Part shown: piece after piece, positions 8,863 to 16,961 of the stretch
Position numbering within the stretch: the first letter of the stretch is position 1
How the letters are laid out: each line of letters begins with the position of its first letter
Assembly (NCBI RefSeq): GCF_000420325.1
Contig: NZ_ATUS01000001.1
Location: 624,463-688,462, forward strand
Direction: 5' to 3'
Length of the DNA: 64,000 bases
DNA from: Spongiibacter tropicus DSM 19543
GTDB taxonomy: Bacteria; Pseudomonadota; Gammaproteobacteria; Pseudomonadales; Spongiibacteraceae
Position numbers and translations under genes: made by a program
Notes under the pieces: generated by a model
The model's database searches: none
Told to the model about the DNA's origin: nothing
The model's input: the letters and a program-made list of their open reading frames with translations, nothing else

Positions 8863-9163
8863 GACTCTCTCCTCACTGTTATTGGCGCAAGCCCGTTATT
8901 TCGGAGCCTGTTATCACGGAAAAAATTCTCACACAGCAACCCATGGTGAGCCATAATCCGTTTAGACGACCGAAAAAATGCTGCAACTTTCTGTTTTTAT
9001 TGAACTTTTATACTCAACGAAGGAATGAAAAAATTGAATACGCCAAAGCGATGACGGCGCAGCGAACTCCCGCTGCCCTTTTCCTTCCCGCAGCGCAAGA
9101 TTCGGCTCGACAGCCTCCTGCGACACGTTATGCTGGCAGCTCGACATCATCAGGATCGCGACC
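8863..9163. other. Divergent intergenic region between kshA and the Ada-like gene
   Basis: This 301-base region has no convincing gene. It must hold the kshA promoter (minus) and the promoter of the Ada-like gene (plus). An AT-rich part lies at about 8980-9030. The elements at 8922-8929 and 8945-8959 resemble sequence upstream of hsaD and are listed separately. I could not assign a clear -35/-10 pair on either strand. Confidence 0.6.
8922..8959 (-). promoter_or_regulatory. Candidate shared element upstream of kshA
   Basis: Read on the minus strand, GGATTATGGCTCACC (8945-8959) is followed 15 bases later by AGAATTTT (8922-8929). A similar pair, GGATTAGTGCGCGCC then AGAATTTT, lies upstream of hsaD with a spacing 3 bases shorter. 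This could be a common operator for the LuxR-type regulator at 10000-11124, but the match is short and may be chance. Confidence 0.25.
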
Positions 9164-10015
9164 GTGCCACGGGACTACCAACGTATTGCCACCGCCATTC
9201 AGACACTGTCACAGCAACAGGGCCGTGTTTCGCTCCAGCAGCTTGCCGAAGACAGCGGCCTCAGCCCATGGCATTTTCAGCGGGTATTCTGCCGCTGGGC
9301 GGGCATCAGCCCCACCCGCTTTCAACAGTTCATGACGGTACATCGCGCGCAGCAATTGCTGACCGAAGGCCGGCCATTGCTGGATATCAGCGAACAACTC
9401 GGCCTGAGCAGCAGCTCTCGCCTGCACAGCCATTTTGTTCGTGTAGAAGGCATGACGCCGGGAGAATTCCGCGCCGGGGGTCGCTCCCTGACCATCGATT
9501 GGGGCTGTGGCGATACGCCTTTTGGCCCCGCCTTTATCGCCAGCACCGAGCGCGGCATTTGCAGCCTGTCGTTCGATGCGGCCGATCAGTCATTACGAGC
9601 TCTACAACAGCGTTTTCCTGCCGCCCACTTTAGAGAAAACCAATCCGCCGCCGGGAAACGCTTATCCCGCTTTCTGAGACCCGACATACAGCGACCGGTC
9701 ACAGCACCGCTCACGCTGCATGTGTTGGCCAGTGATTTTCAGTTACAGGTATGGCGAGCCTTGCTGGAGATTCCACCCGGAGAGCTGCGCAGTTACGGCG
9801 CCCTGGCGTCGGCGATCAAGCGGCCCGGCAGCGCCCGTGCTGTAGGGCGCGCCGTGGGCAGCAACCCGGTCGCCGTGCTGATTCCCTGTCACCGGGTGAT
9901 CCGCGAGAGCGGCGAGTTGGGAGGCTACCGCTGGGGGCTTGAGCGCAAGCGAGCAGTGCTATTGCAGGAGTGTTGCGACGCGCTGACCGACGACGCCGGT
10001 CAGTCCGCCAGCTGA
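9164..10015 (+). CDS. Ada-like O6-methylguanine-DNA methyltransferase with AraC-type DNA-binding domain
   Basis: A 283-residue two-domain protein. Residues 5-105 form an AraC-type helix-turn-helix region (QLAEDSGLSPWHFQRVFCRW). Residues 110-275 form the methylated-DNA-cysteine methyltransferase domain, with the alkyl acceptor C242 in IPCHRVI and the preceding SRAVG-like ARAVGRAVGSNP. It lacks the N-terminal zinc domain of E. coli Ada that repairs methylphosphotriesters. It repairs O6-alkylguanine in one suicidal transfer and may also regulate transcription. The start is GTG at 9164 with AGGA upstream. Its 3' end overlaps the convergent LuxR gene by 16 bases. Confidence 0.92.
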   Translation: MPRDYQRIATAIQTLSQQQGRVSLQQLAEDSGLSPWHFQRVFCRWAGISPTRFQQFMTVHRAQQLLTEGRPLLDISEQLGLSSSSRLHSHFVRVEGMTPGEFRAGGRSLTIDWGCGDTPFGPAFIASTERGICSLSFDAADQSLRALQQRFPAAHFRENQSAAGKRLSRFLRPDIQRPVTAPLTLHVLASDFQLQVWRALLEIPPGELRSYGALASAIKRPGSARAVGRAVGSNPVAVLIPCHRVIRESGELGGYRWGLERKRAVLLQECCDALTDDAGQSAS

Positions 10016-11124
10016 GCCACGCTTTTCAGAATGAGCCGCACCAGCAAGGTCTGACGACTGACGCCGGTTTTGGAGAATATCGAGCGCAGATGGGTACGGG
10101 CCGTATTGCGGCTCATTCCCAGCGCTTCCGAGGCTTCATCGAGACTGAGTCCATCGGCCAACAACAGCGACAACTGCGCCTCGGTCGGCGTGAAGCCAAA
10201 GAGTTGGATGATGATGTTGACCGGTGCCTCAGCGCCGTATTCAGGGTCGCTGATAAAAATCGCCACCGTCGGCACCGACAGGCCCTCTGACCATTCCCCT
10301 GAGGGCACGGGCCGGACGATTACCCCCAAATCGGCAAAGTCGCCTTCACGGGGCACGCGCATCGCCTCAACCACCGCAGGCTCATCGCTGTCGCGTCGCT
10401 CGAGAATATGATTGATCAGGCCCTGCAACTTCTTGGTGGTCGCCTGATCACCGAGAATGAGGTAGCCATCTTCGATTTTGACTTCCGGCTCTCTGGCAAC
10501 CAGATTCTTCGCCATATTATTACAGCTCAGCAGGCGGCCATTTTCATCGAGGATAATGGTTGCCAGTGACAGGCTCTCTACCGCACCGGCATACAGGTCT
10601 CGCTCCGACTCCACGATATTCATGCGTACATGCAGACGCAGCGCACGCTCCAGATGGGGCACCAGCGCATAAATCAGGTCGCGATCCTGCTGGTCAAACA
10701 TCGGGGCATTCTGACTGCGCGCCACGCGCAGGCCCGCCTTGATTTCACCGGGCACATGCAGATCGACACCGAGTGCGTCATACAGGCCGGTCGGTTTCAG
10801 GCAGAGGACATACAACTCACTTTCGAACCAGTCATCGTGGGACACCAGTTCCATCAGGCTTTTAACTTCGCCCGGTTTCAGCGACAGAAACGGGTCCATG
10901 GCGAACAGGCGTTCCTGATAGCGATCCAGGCCTTCAACCGTGCTGCCACCGACCACTCGCAGCAAGCCGCGCCCCTGCTCAGAGGGCGGATTGAGTACCA
11001 GCGTGACCGACACCGCGCCCATAATCTGCTGCAACTCAGAGAGAAAGCCCTGCCAGGGCTCTTCTTCCATCGGGCCCTGATAGACACTGGCCAGCAGGCG
11101 GTCAAACTTCGGATCAATTAGCAT
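10000..11124 (-). CDS. LuxR-family transcriptional regulator, TeiR/TesR-like
   Basis: A 374-residue regulator with a C-terminal LuxR helix-turn-helix at about 310-370 (FTPTEAQLSLLLADGLS, then ALGMSRNTARTHLRSIFSKTG). The N-terminal 300 residues form a sensor region without receiver-type phosphorylation residues that I can see. In Comamonas testosteroni the steroid genes are controlled by a LuxR-type activator of similar size and layout (TeiR/TesR). Its place between the two steroid blocks points to the same job here; that is inference from context. I chose ATG at 11124 because the longer frame starts inside the terminator hairpin of hsaF. Confidence 0.78.
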   Translation of the reverse strand: MLIDPKFDRLLASVYQGPMEEEPWQGFLSELQQIMGAVSVTLVLNPPSEQGRGLLRVVGGSTVEGLDRYQERLFAMDPFLSLKPGEVKSLMELVSHDDWFESELYVLCLKPTGLYDALGVDLHVPGEIKAGLRVARSQNAPMFDQQDRDLIYALVPHLERALRLHVRMNIVESERDLYAGAVESLSLATIILDENGRLLSCNNMAKNLVAREPEVKIEDGYLILGDQATTKKLQGLINHILERRDSDEPAVVEAMRVPREGDFADLGVIVRPVPSGEWSEGLSVPTVAIFISDPEYGAEAPVNIIIQLFGFTPTEAQLSLLLADGLSLDEASEALGMSRNTARTHLRSIFSKTGVSRQTLLVRLILKSVAQLAD

Positions 11125-11182
11125 GGTCAGATCGACGAACCTTATTATGTTTTCAGGACGCCAGTATACCCGAGATACCCAA

Positions 11183-11210
11183 AGGAAAAAGGCCTCGCAA
11201 GCGAGGCCCA
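11183..11210 (-). terminator. Rho-independent terminator after hsaF
   Basis: On the minus strand, an 8-bp perfect stem (GGCCTCGC with GCGAGGCC, arms 11191-11198 and 11201-11208) is followed by TTTTTCCTTT. It lies 20 bases after the hsaF stop and closes the hsaD-E-G-F operon before the regulator gene. Confidence 0.88.
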
Positions 11211-11230
11211 TAAGGAGAGGAGTTAGAGGC

Positions 11231-12259
11231 TTAAATCAGGCCGCGCTCTTTGGCCATATCCAGCGCCAGATCTTCGATCATGTCTTCCTGACCGCCCACT
11301 GTGCGGCGCTGTCCCAGTTCGACCAGAATATCCCGCGCCGACACGCCGTACTTGGCTTCCGCGCGCTTGGCGAACAGCAGGAACGATGAATAAACACCGG
11401 CATAACCCAGGGTCAGCGAGTCGCGGTCGATACGGATCGGGTGATCCATAATCGGCGTCACGCGGTCTTCGGCCACATCCATGATCTTGTAAAGATCGAT
11501 ACCGTGATCCGCTCCCATGCGGTCCAGCACCGCCACCAGGACTTCCAGCGGCGTATTCCCGGCGCCCGCGCCCAAGCCGGCAACAGAGCCGTCGATGCGG
11601 TTAGCACCGGCTTCCACTGCCACCAGCGAGTTCATCACGCCCAGGCTGAGGTTGTGGTGGGCGTGGAAACCCAGTTCGGTTTCCGGCTTCAGCTCGCGGC
11701 GCAGCAGCGCAATACGCTCCTGAACCTGATCCGGCAGCATGTAACCGGCGGAATCGGTGCAGTAAATACAGTTGGCGCCATAGGACTCCATCAACTTGGC
11801 CTGCACCACGATTTCTTCGGCGCTGATCATGTGGGTCATCATCAGGAAGCCAACGGTATCCAGGCCCATTTCACTGGCCATACCAATGTGCTGTTCAGAC
11901 ACATCGGCCTCTGTGCAGTGAGTGGCTACACGAATCGTGCTAACGCCCAGGTCCGCCGCCATTTTCAGGTGGTCAACCGTACCGATACCGGGCAGCAACA
12001 ATGCAGAAATCTTGGCGTTTTTCACCGCACCAACAACCGCTTTCAGGTACTCCTCGTCGCTGTGCGCGGGAAACCCGTAGTTCACCGAAGCGCCACCCAG
12101 ACCATCGCCGTGGGTCACTTCAATCAGCGGCATACCGGCCTGATCCAAGCCCGAGGCGATGCTGACCATTTCGTCTAGCGAGATCTGGTGGCGCTTGGCG
12201 TGCATCCCATCGCGCAGACACATATCGTGCAGAACGACTTTTTTACCTTCTAAATTCAT
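11231..12259 (-). CDS. hsaF: 4-hydroxy-2-oxo-acid aldolase (HsaF/BphI family)
   Basis: A 342-residue class II pyruvate aldolase of the DmpG/BphI/HsaF family. Features seen: the [14 protein letters not shown] active-site segment near residue 11, the metal-binding region [11 protein letters not shown] near 200, and the C-terminal communication domain. In steroid degradation it splits 4-hydroxy-2-oxohexanoate into pyruvate and propionaldehyde, which is channelled to HsaG. The ATG at 12259 has AGGGGA upstream and lies 10 bases after the hsaG stop. A role in another aromatic pathway would be encoded by very similar sequence; the context favours steroids. Confidence 0.93.
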   Translation of the reverse strand: MNLEGKKVVLHDMCLRDGMHAKRHQISLDEMVSIASGLDQAGMPLIEVTHGDGLGGASVNYGFPAHSDEEYLKAVVGAVKNAKISALLLPGIGTVDHLKMAADLGVSTIRVATHCTEADVSEQHIGMASEMGLDTVGFLMMTHMISAEEIVVQAKLMESYGANCIYCTDSAGYMLPDQVQERIALLRRELKPETELGFHAHHNLSLGVMNSLVAVEAGANRIDGSVAGLGAGAGNTPLEVLVAVLDRMGADHGIDLYKIMDVAEDRVTPIMDHPIRIDRDSLTLGYAGVYSSFLLFAKRAEAKYGVSARDILVELGQRRTVGGQEDMIEDLALDMAKERGLI

Positions 12260-12269
12260 CGTTGTCCCC

Positions 12270-13178
12270 TCAGGCAGCCGACGGTGAGAAACGGCCTGCC
12301 AGAATTTCTTCGGCAAACATCTCTGCGGTGCGCAGTGCCGCCGCAGTCATAATATCCAGGTTACCAGCGTACTTCGGCAGGAAGTCACCCAGGCCCTCAA
12401 CCTCCATGAACATCGACACACGATTGCCATCGAAGATCGGCCCATTTTTCAGTCGGTAACCGGGCACGTATTTCTGCACCTCTGCGACCATATCGTCCAC
12501 GGACTTGCGAATGGCCTCCTGATCGGGCTCGCCCTCGGTAAGACAGTGGATAGTGTCGCGCATGATCAGCGGCGGTTCCGCCGGATTGATGACGATAATC
12601 GCCTTGCCTTTGCTGGCACCACCGATTTTTTCCACAGCGCCTGCCGTGGTACGGGTGAACTCATCGATATTTTTGCGAGTGCCGGGGCCGACAGATTTGG
12701 AGCTGACGGTTGCCACGATTTCACCGTAGTTGACCGGCTGCACGCGGGACACGGCAGCAACCATCGGAATCGTTGCCTGACCGCCGCAGGTCACCATGTT
12801 TACGTTCATCACCTTTTCGGCCACGGCGTCTTTCAGATTGACCGGTGGTACGCAGTAAGGACCAATTGCGGCAGGCGTTAAATCCACCATCAGCGCGCCC
12901 TGCTCGTTCACCTTGCGCGAATTCTCCGCGTGAACATAGGCTGAGGTCGCATCGAAGCAAATCTGTACGCCGTCTTCACGCATGGTGGCCAACATGCCGT
13001 CCACGCCCTCAGAGGTCACTTTTAAGCCCATTTCCTTGGCACGTGCCAAGCCCGGAGAGTCAGGATCAACCCCAACCATCCACACAGGTTCGATCAGCTC
13101 GGAGCGCATTGCTTTCATCAACAGGTCTGTGCCGATATTGCCCGGCCCGATGATGGCCGCGCGGATTTTTTCAGCCAT
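12270..13178 (-). CDS. hsaG: Acylating acetaldehyde/propionaldehyde dehydrogenase
   Basis: A 302-residue CoA-acylating aldehyde dehydrogenase of the DmpF/BphJ/HsaG family. The N-terminal Rossmann motif is [13 protein letters not shown] and the catalytic Cys is in [13 protein letters not shown] near residue 130. It converts the aldehyde released by HsaF to acyl-CoA with NAD and CoA, in a physical complex with the aldolase. I used the ATG at 13178; an upstream in-frame GTG at 13190 is possible. It is the third gene of the hsaD-E-G-F operon, 84 bases after hsaE. Confidence 0.94.
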   Translation of the reverse strand: MAEKIRAAIIGPGNIGTDLLMKAMRSELIEPVWMVGVDPDSPGLARAKEMGLKVTSEGVDGMLATMREDGVQICFDATSAYVHAENSRKVNEQGALMVDLTPAAIGPYCVPPVNLKDAVAEKVMNVNMVTCGGQATIPMVAAVSRVQPVNYGEIVATVSSKSVGPGTRKNIDEFTRTTAGAVEKIGGASKGKAIIVINPAEPPLIMRDTIHCLTEGEPDQEAIRKSVDDMVAEVQKYVPGYRLKNGPIFDGNRVSMFMEVEGLGDFLPKYAGNLDIMTAAALRTAEMFAEEILAGRFSPSAA

Positions 13179-13262
13179 AGGATTTCTCACTGTCAGTCAG
13201 GCGCGTCGCGCCCGGAAATAAATTACGTTGTGCCCCCACAGAGGCGGTCTATCTGAGCACGA

Positions 13263-14048
13263 TCAGACGAAGCTGATCTCAGCACTGCCAATGCCTTCCA
13301 GTTCCATGCGCAGGCTGTCGCCCGCTTGCACCGGCTCAAGCGGCACCAGTGAACCGGACAAAATGACCTCGCCCGCCTTGAACGGAATACCGAAGCGGCC
13401 CAGCGTATTCGCCAACCAGGCAACGGCTGTCAGCGGATTGCCCTGCACCGCCTCGCCCAGTCCCTCGCTGAGAAACTCGCCGTTCTTCCACACCTTGATT
13501 TTCAGCGCTGGCAAATCAAACGCCTTGGGGTCGGCTTCGGTCTCACCCAGCACGTACACACCGCAGGAGGCGTTGTCGGCTACGGTGTCTTGAATGGCAA
13601 TCTTCCAGTTGTCGATACGCGAATCGACAATTTCGAAACAGGGCATGATGCAGTCAGTGGCATCCAGTACATCGGCTTCCGTCACACCCGGCCCCTGCAA
13701 ATCCTTCTTCAAGCGAAAACCGATTTCCGCCTCCGCGCGCGGCTGAATCAGATGGCCAGCCACGGGCACCGCAGCACCGTTATCAAAGGTCATGGCGTCC
13801 GTCAGAAAGCCGAAATCCGGCTGGTGTACGCCGAGCATTTCCTGCACAACCTTGCTGGTTACACCAATTTTTTTACCGACCACTTTCTCCCCGTCCGCTT
13901 CGCGGCGTCGCAGCATACGCAGGGAAATATAGTAGGCGTCGTCGATGGTGATATCGGGCTCGCGGGCGGTCAGCGGTGCAATACTCTGCTGTGTACGCAG
14001 CGCGTCATACAATTCGTCGCCCAGGGCGTCGATACGTGAACTGTCCAT
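13263..14048 (-). CDS. hsaE: 2-hydroxy-dienoate hydratase (HsaE/BphH family)
   Basis: A 261-residue member of the fumarylacetoacetate-hydrolase-fold hydratases. Features seen: GKKIGVTSKVVQEMLGV, the acidic metal-site segment PRAEAEIGF and the central ALDATDCIMPCFEIVDSRI-like stretch, where the family carries further metal ligands. It hydrates 2-hydroxyhexa-2,4-dienoate to 4-hydroxy-2-oxohexanoate, the substrate of HsaF. It starts 3 bases after the hsaD stop, so the two genes are tightly coupled. Confidence 0.92.
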   Translation of the reverse strand: MDSSRIDALGDELYDALRTQQSIAPLTAREPDITIDDAYYISLRMLRRREADGEKVVGKKIGVTSKVVQEMLGVHQPDFGFLTDAMTFDNGAAVPVAGHLIQPRAEAEIGFRLKKDLQGPGVTEADVLDATDCIMPCFEIVDSRIDNWKIAIQDTVADNASCGVYVLGETEADPKAFDLPALKIKVWKNGEFLSEGLGEAVQGNPLTAVAWLANTLGRFGIPFKAGEVILSGSLVPLEPVQAGDSLRMELEGIGSAEISFV

Positions 14049-14051
14049 AAA

Positions 14052-14885
14052 TTATCCGTTCTGCAAAAAGTCGAGGGTCTGGCGATTGAACAGCTCACGG
14101 TGCTCCACCATGACCCAGTGCCCGCACTGAGAAACCAGGGTCAGGCGGATATCGGGAATCCCTTTCGCCAGCTTCATAATGCCGGTCTCCGGCATCATTT
14201 TTTCATTCACCCCCCAGAAGGCCAGCGTCGGGCAGGCTATTTCACCCAAGCGATCGGTCAATTCCGGCACAGTCATTGTCGTAATAACCTGGCTGTTCTG
14301 CTGCTGGAAAATACCCCAGCGCTCACTGACAAGCTGCGCGTCTACCACGCTGTCGTCATAAACCAGCCCCCGCCGGATAAAGTCCTCGAGACGCTCTGGC
14401 GCCATTGGCCCCGAGGTAAAGACCTCTTTCATCACCTGCATGCCGGGCATGGTGAAGTAGTCGGCCTGCTGCTCCAGACCACCCGGCGCCATCAGAATCA
14501 GTTTCTCAACCAGACTGGGATAATCCAGCGTGTACTTGATGGCGATCGCGCCACCCAAGGAATTCCCCACCAGACTGTAGCGTTCCACACCAATTGTCTG
14601 CAGCGTCTGGTGAACACACTCCACAAAAAAATCGAGCGGATATTCGACGTCATCGGGTTTGTCGGAATAACCGTAACCAATAAGGTCGGGTACGATCACC
14701 CGGTAGCCCTGCTCCACAAACCAGGGATAGTTGTACTTGAAATTGCTGTGGCCGCTGGCACCGCTGCCACTGCCATGCAAAAAGACGATAACCGGTCCTT
14801 GCCCCTGATCCAGATAGTGGATTCGATGGCCGTTATCCAGATCGGCGTATTGGCCCTCGGGGAGGCCCGCGACTCGTTCGCTCAT
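14052..14885 (-). CDS. hsaD: Meta-cleavage product hydrolase (4,9-DSHA hydrolase)
   Basis: A 277-residue alpha/beta hydrolase of the meta-cleavage-product family. The oxyanion region is FLHGSGSGASGHSNF, the nucleophile is S109 in GNSLGG, and the catalytic His is H256 in QCGHWVMVE. The position usually held by the catalytic Asp (in WGREDR of mycobacterial HsaD) reads WGVNEKMMP, so Glu (E228) stands in for Asp. The enzyme cleaves the C-C bond of the opened A ring, releasing the ring C/D fragment and the dienoate used by HsaE. It is the first gene of the hsaD-E-G-F operon. Confidence 0.9.
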   Translation of the reverse strand: MSERVAGLPEGQYADLDNGHRIHYLDQGQGPVIVFLHGSGSGASGHSNFKYNYPWFVEQGYRVIVPDLIGYGYSDKPDDVEYPLDFFVECVHQTLQTIGVERYSLVGNSLGGAIAIKYTLDYPSLVEKLILMAPGGLEQQADYFTMPGMQVMKEVFTSGPMAPERLEDFIRRGLVYDDSVVDAQLVSERWGIFQQQNSQVITTMTVPELTDRLGEIACPTLAFWGVNEKMMPETGIMKLAKGIPDIRLTLVSQCGHWVMVEHRELFNRQTLDFLQNG

Positions 14886-14966
14886 GCTTGCTCGCCTTTC
14901 ATTCAGTCAATATTGTTATGCTTACCAGCCCGCTGAAAACGGCGCTAAACCCTTTTCTTTAAAAGC

Positions 14967-15001
14967 AAAATTCTATAGAACTGCCCGGCGCGCACTAATC
15001 C
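14967..15001 (-). promoter_or_regulatory. Candidate shared element upstream of hsaD
   Basis: On the minus strand GGATTAGTGCGCGCC (14987-15001) and AGAATTTT (14967-14974) match the pair found upstream of kshA. A palindromic TTCTATAGAA at 14971-14980 overlaps this and could include a -10 element. Possible regulator site; weak evidence. Confidence 0.25.
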
Positions 15002-15034
15002 CCCAAACGGATGACAGCTCTGCGCCGCTTCCAC

Positions 15035-15895
15035 TCACTCCACGACCGCGTCGCTGTAGCTCAGTGGGCCACCCAGCATCGCACGCGGCGACGGAGGACG
15101 ATTACCGTCGACATCAACCACGCCATACTCTTCTGCCAACTCAGCGGCATAGAACACCCCGCCACTGCGCGCCATTAATGCCTCATCACGATACAGAGCA
15201 TTGATTACCCTGCCGGGGAATTCAGGAGACTCGGCCATGGCAACCGCATCGGCATACAGCTCGGGCTGCGCCTCAAATACCGCCATGCTGCGTTCGGTTT
15301 TCAGCAACCCCATCCACAGCGAGACCACCGCAACGTTGAAAGGGCGGAAATCCACCGCCATATCGTGAGCCATTTTATCCACACCGGCCTTGCCCGCGCC
15401 GTAGGCGGGGCCGTGCATATAGCAACCACCACCCGCTGACGAGGTATTGACCACCAGCCCGCGCTCACTGCGGAGCAGCAACGGTGCCGCGTAGTAGCTG
15501 CTGACATAGCTGGAACGGAAGCCGACATTGAGGATGTCTTGCAGGCCGAGGGGCTTTTCCCAAAATGGCCCTGGCAGGGTCAGACCATCAGGTACCATCA
15601 GGGCGTTATTGACGAGAATATCCAGCCTGCCCTGCTCAGTATCAATCTGCTCGAACAGCGCCTTTACCTGCGTGTCATCGCTGTGATCGCAAACGACCGG
15701 CACCGCCGTCGCGCCGCGCGCTTCAATCTCTTCAGCCGTGGCAAATACCGTACCCGGCAGCGGTGCGTCGCCTTCTGACTGACTGCGTCCGGTCACGTAG
15801 ATCACCCGGCCCGGCTCGGCCAATGCCAAAGCAATACCCTTGCCTGCACCACGCGAGGCGCCGGTAACGAGAATAATCTTATTGTCTGTGCTCAT
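15035..15895 (-). CDS. SDR family oxidoreductase (DHRS1-like)
   Basis: A 286-residue short-chain dehydrogenase. It has the cofactor motif TGASRGAGKG, an NNAL segment and the catalytic YGAGK pair near residue 162. The tail NRPPSPRAMLGG is typical of the DHRS1-like subgroup. Start at ATG 15895 has AGGTGG upstream, so the longer frame was trimmed by 21 residues. It precedes hsaD on the same strand by 149 bases and may or may not share its transcript. A hydroxysteroid or ring-fragment substrate is plausible from position only. Confidence 0.8.
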   Translation of the reverse strand: MSTDNKIILVTGASRGAGKGIALALAEPGRVIYVTGRSQSEGDAPLPGTVFATAEEIEARGATAVPVVCDHSDDTQVKALFEQIDTEQGRLDILVNNALMVPDGLTLPGPFWEKPLGLQDILNVGFRSSYVSSYYAAPLLLRSERGLVVNTSSAGGGCYMHGPAYGAGKAGVDKMAHDMAVDFRPFNVAVVSLWMGLLKTERSMAVFEAQPELYADAVAMAESPEFPGRVINALYRDEALMARSGGVFYAAELAEEYGVVDVDGNRPPSPRAMLGGPLSYSDAVVE

Positions 15896-16028
15896 CGTTC
15901 CACCTGCGATTAGTTTCCAGGCGGCAAGACTGACAGGATTTTTCTCTACTGCCATCACCCAAACTGGCTAGCGACGACGGCAATGCAATGGGGAATATAG
16001 GGGCGCTGAGCATCGCCCAGCGCCGTGC

Positions 16029-16961
16029 TTAGGAGGACTGTTGTTGCTGCGCAGTATTGCCCGGCGCCGGCGAGCCGCCGTCCAGATCAATACGCTCTAC
16101 ATCGACGGCAACGGACATCTGCTGCTGAACACCGCCGCCAAAGACAACGCCGCGCAGGGGGGTTACATCGCTGTAGTCACGCCCCCAGGCCGTTGTGATG
16201 TGTTTGCCCGCCACTGCGATGCCGTTAGTGGGATCGAAATCAAACCAGCCCACACCCGGCACATACACCGCAAACCAGGCGTGGGAGGCATCGGCGCCCT
16301 TCAATTTTTCCTGTCCCGGCGGCGGCAGGGTTTCCAGATAACCGCTCACGTAGCGCGCCGCAAAACCCATGCTACGCAGCGCGCCAATGGCAAGCTGAGC
16401 AAAGTCCTGACAGACACCGCGCTTCTGGGCCATGACTTCATCGAGAGGCGTGGCGATCGTGGAAAAACCGGGGTCGTAGATGAAATCCTTGAAAATACGC
16501 TCATTCAGGGTTTGCACCGCACGGATAAACGGCGCGCCATCGGCGAACAGGTCGGCAGCGAATTTTGCCAGTTCTGCACTGGCAATAATCATCGGCGAAT
16601 CATAGCGGTATTCCACCGCCTCAATATCGTCGGCAAACGCACACTGATCCAGCGCCGCGCGCACCTCGGCGCAGCTGGTCGAACTGCTGAACAGGTTGCG
16701 TTCAGCGGGGTCGACCTCCACATCGCTATCCACACGCACTTCCAGACGCTTGTGCGGCTCTTCCACATTGAAGCTGAGCAGTGTATTGCCGAAATAGTCC
16801 TGGCGATGCTGTTTGATGCTCGGATGAGGGGAAATGGTGACTTCGCTGCGCAACACGCGTTGGACCAGAGTATTTCGCGGAATCAGATAGGCCAGACTGT
16901 AGCCCCGGCTGACCTGATCAGCATAGTCGTATGCGGTGGTGTGACTGACACGGTATTTCAT
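16029..16961 (-). CDS. Transglutaminase-like cysteine protease/ligase domain protein
   Basis: A 310-residue cytoplasmic-looking protein with an N-terminal beta-rich domain (about 1-90, YRVSHTTAYDYA) followed by a transglutaminase core. The catalytic triad is visible: C184 in RGVCQDFAQ, H227 in ASHAWF and D243 in FDFDPTN. There is no signal peptide. It is the last gene of a set with ATP-grasp and alpha-E genes; its ATG overlaps the stop of the fused gene by four bases (ATGA). Comparative genomics has linked these three families as a probable peptide-modification or peptide-ligation system, where the transglutaminase-like enzyme might cleave or transfer the peptide. The true substrate is unknown. 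Confidence 0.85.
   Translation of the reverse strand: MKYRVSHTTAYDYADQVSRGYSLAYLIPRNTLVQRVLRSEVTISPHPSIKQHRQDYFGNTLLSFNVEEPHKRLEVRVDSDVEVDPAERNLFSSSTSCAEVRAALDQCAFADDIEAVEYRYDSPMIIASAELAKFAADLFADGAPFIRAVQTLNERIFKDFIYDPGFSTIATPLDEVMAQKRGVCQDFAQLAIGALRSMGFAARYVSGYLETLPPPGQEKLKGADASHAWFAVYVPGVGWFDFDPTNGIAVAGKHITTAWGRDYSDVTPLRGVVFGGGVQQQMSVAVDVERIDLDGGSPAPGNTAQQQQSS

Noticed and set aside
8943-9335. A 130-codon open frame on the plus strand upstream of the Ada-like gene
   Set aside because: It overlaps the N-terminus of the Ada-like gene in another frame, has no family resemblance and no convincing ribosome site.
10000-11211. Longer LuxR start at 11211
   Set aside because: That start lies in the hairpin of the hsaF terminator, so the ATG at 11124 is preferred.
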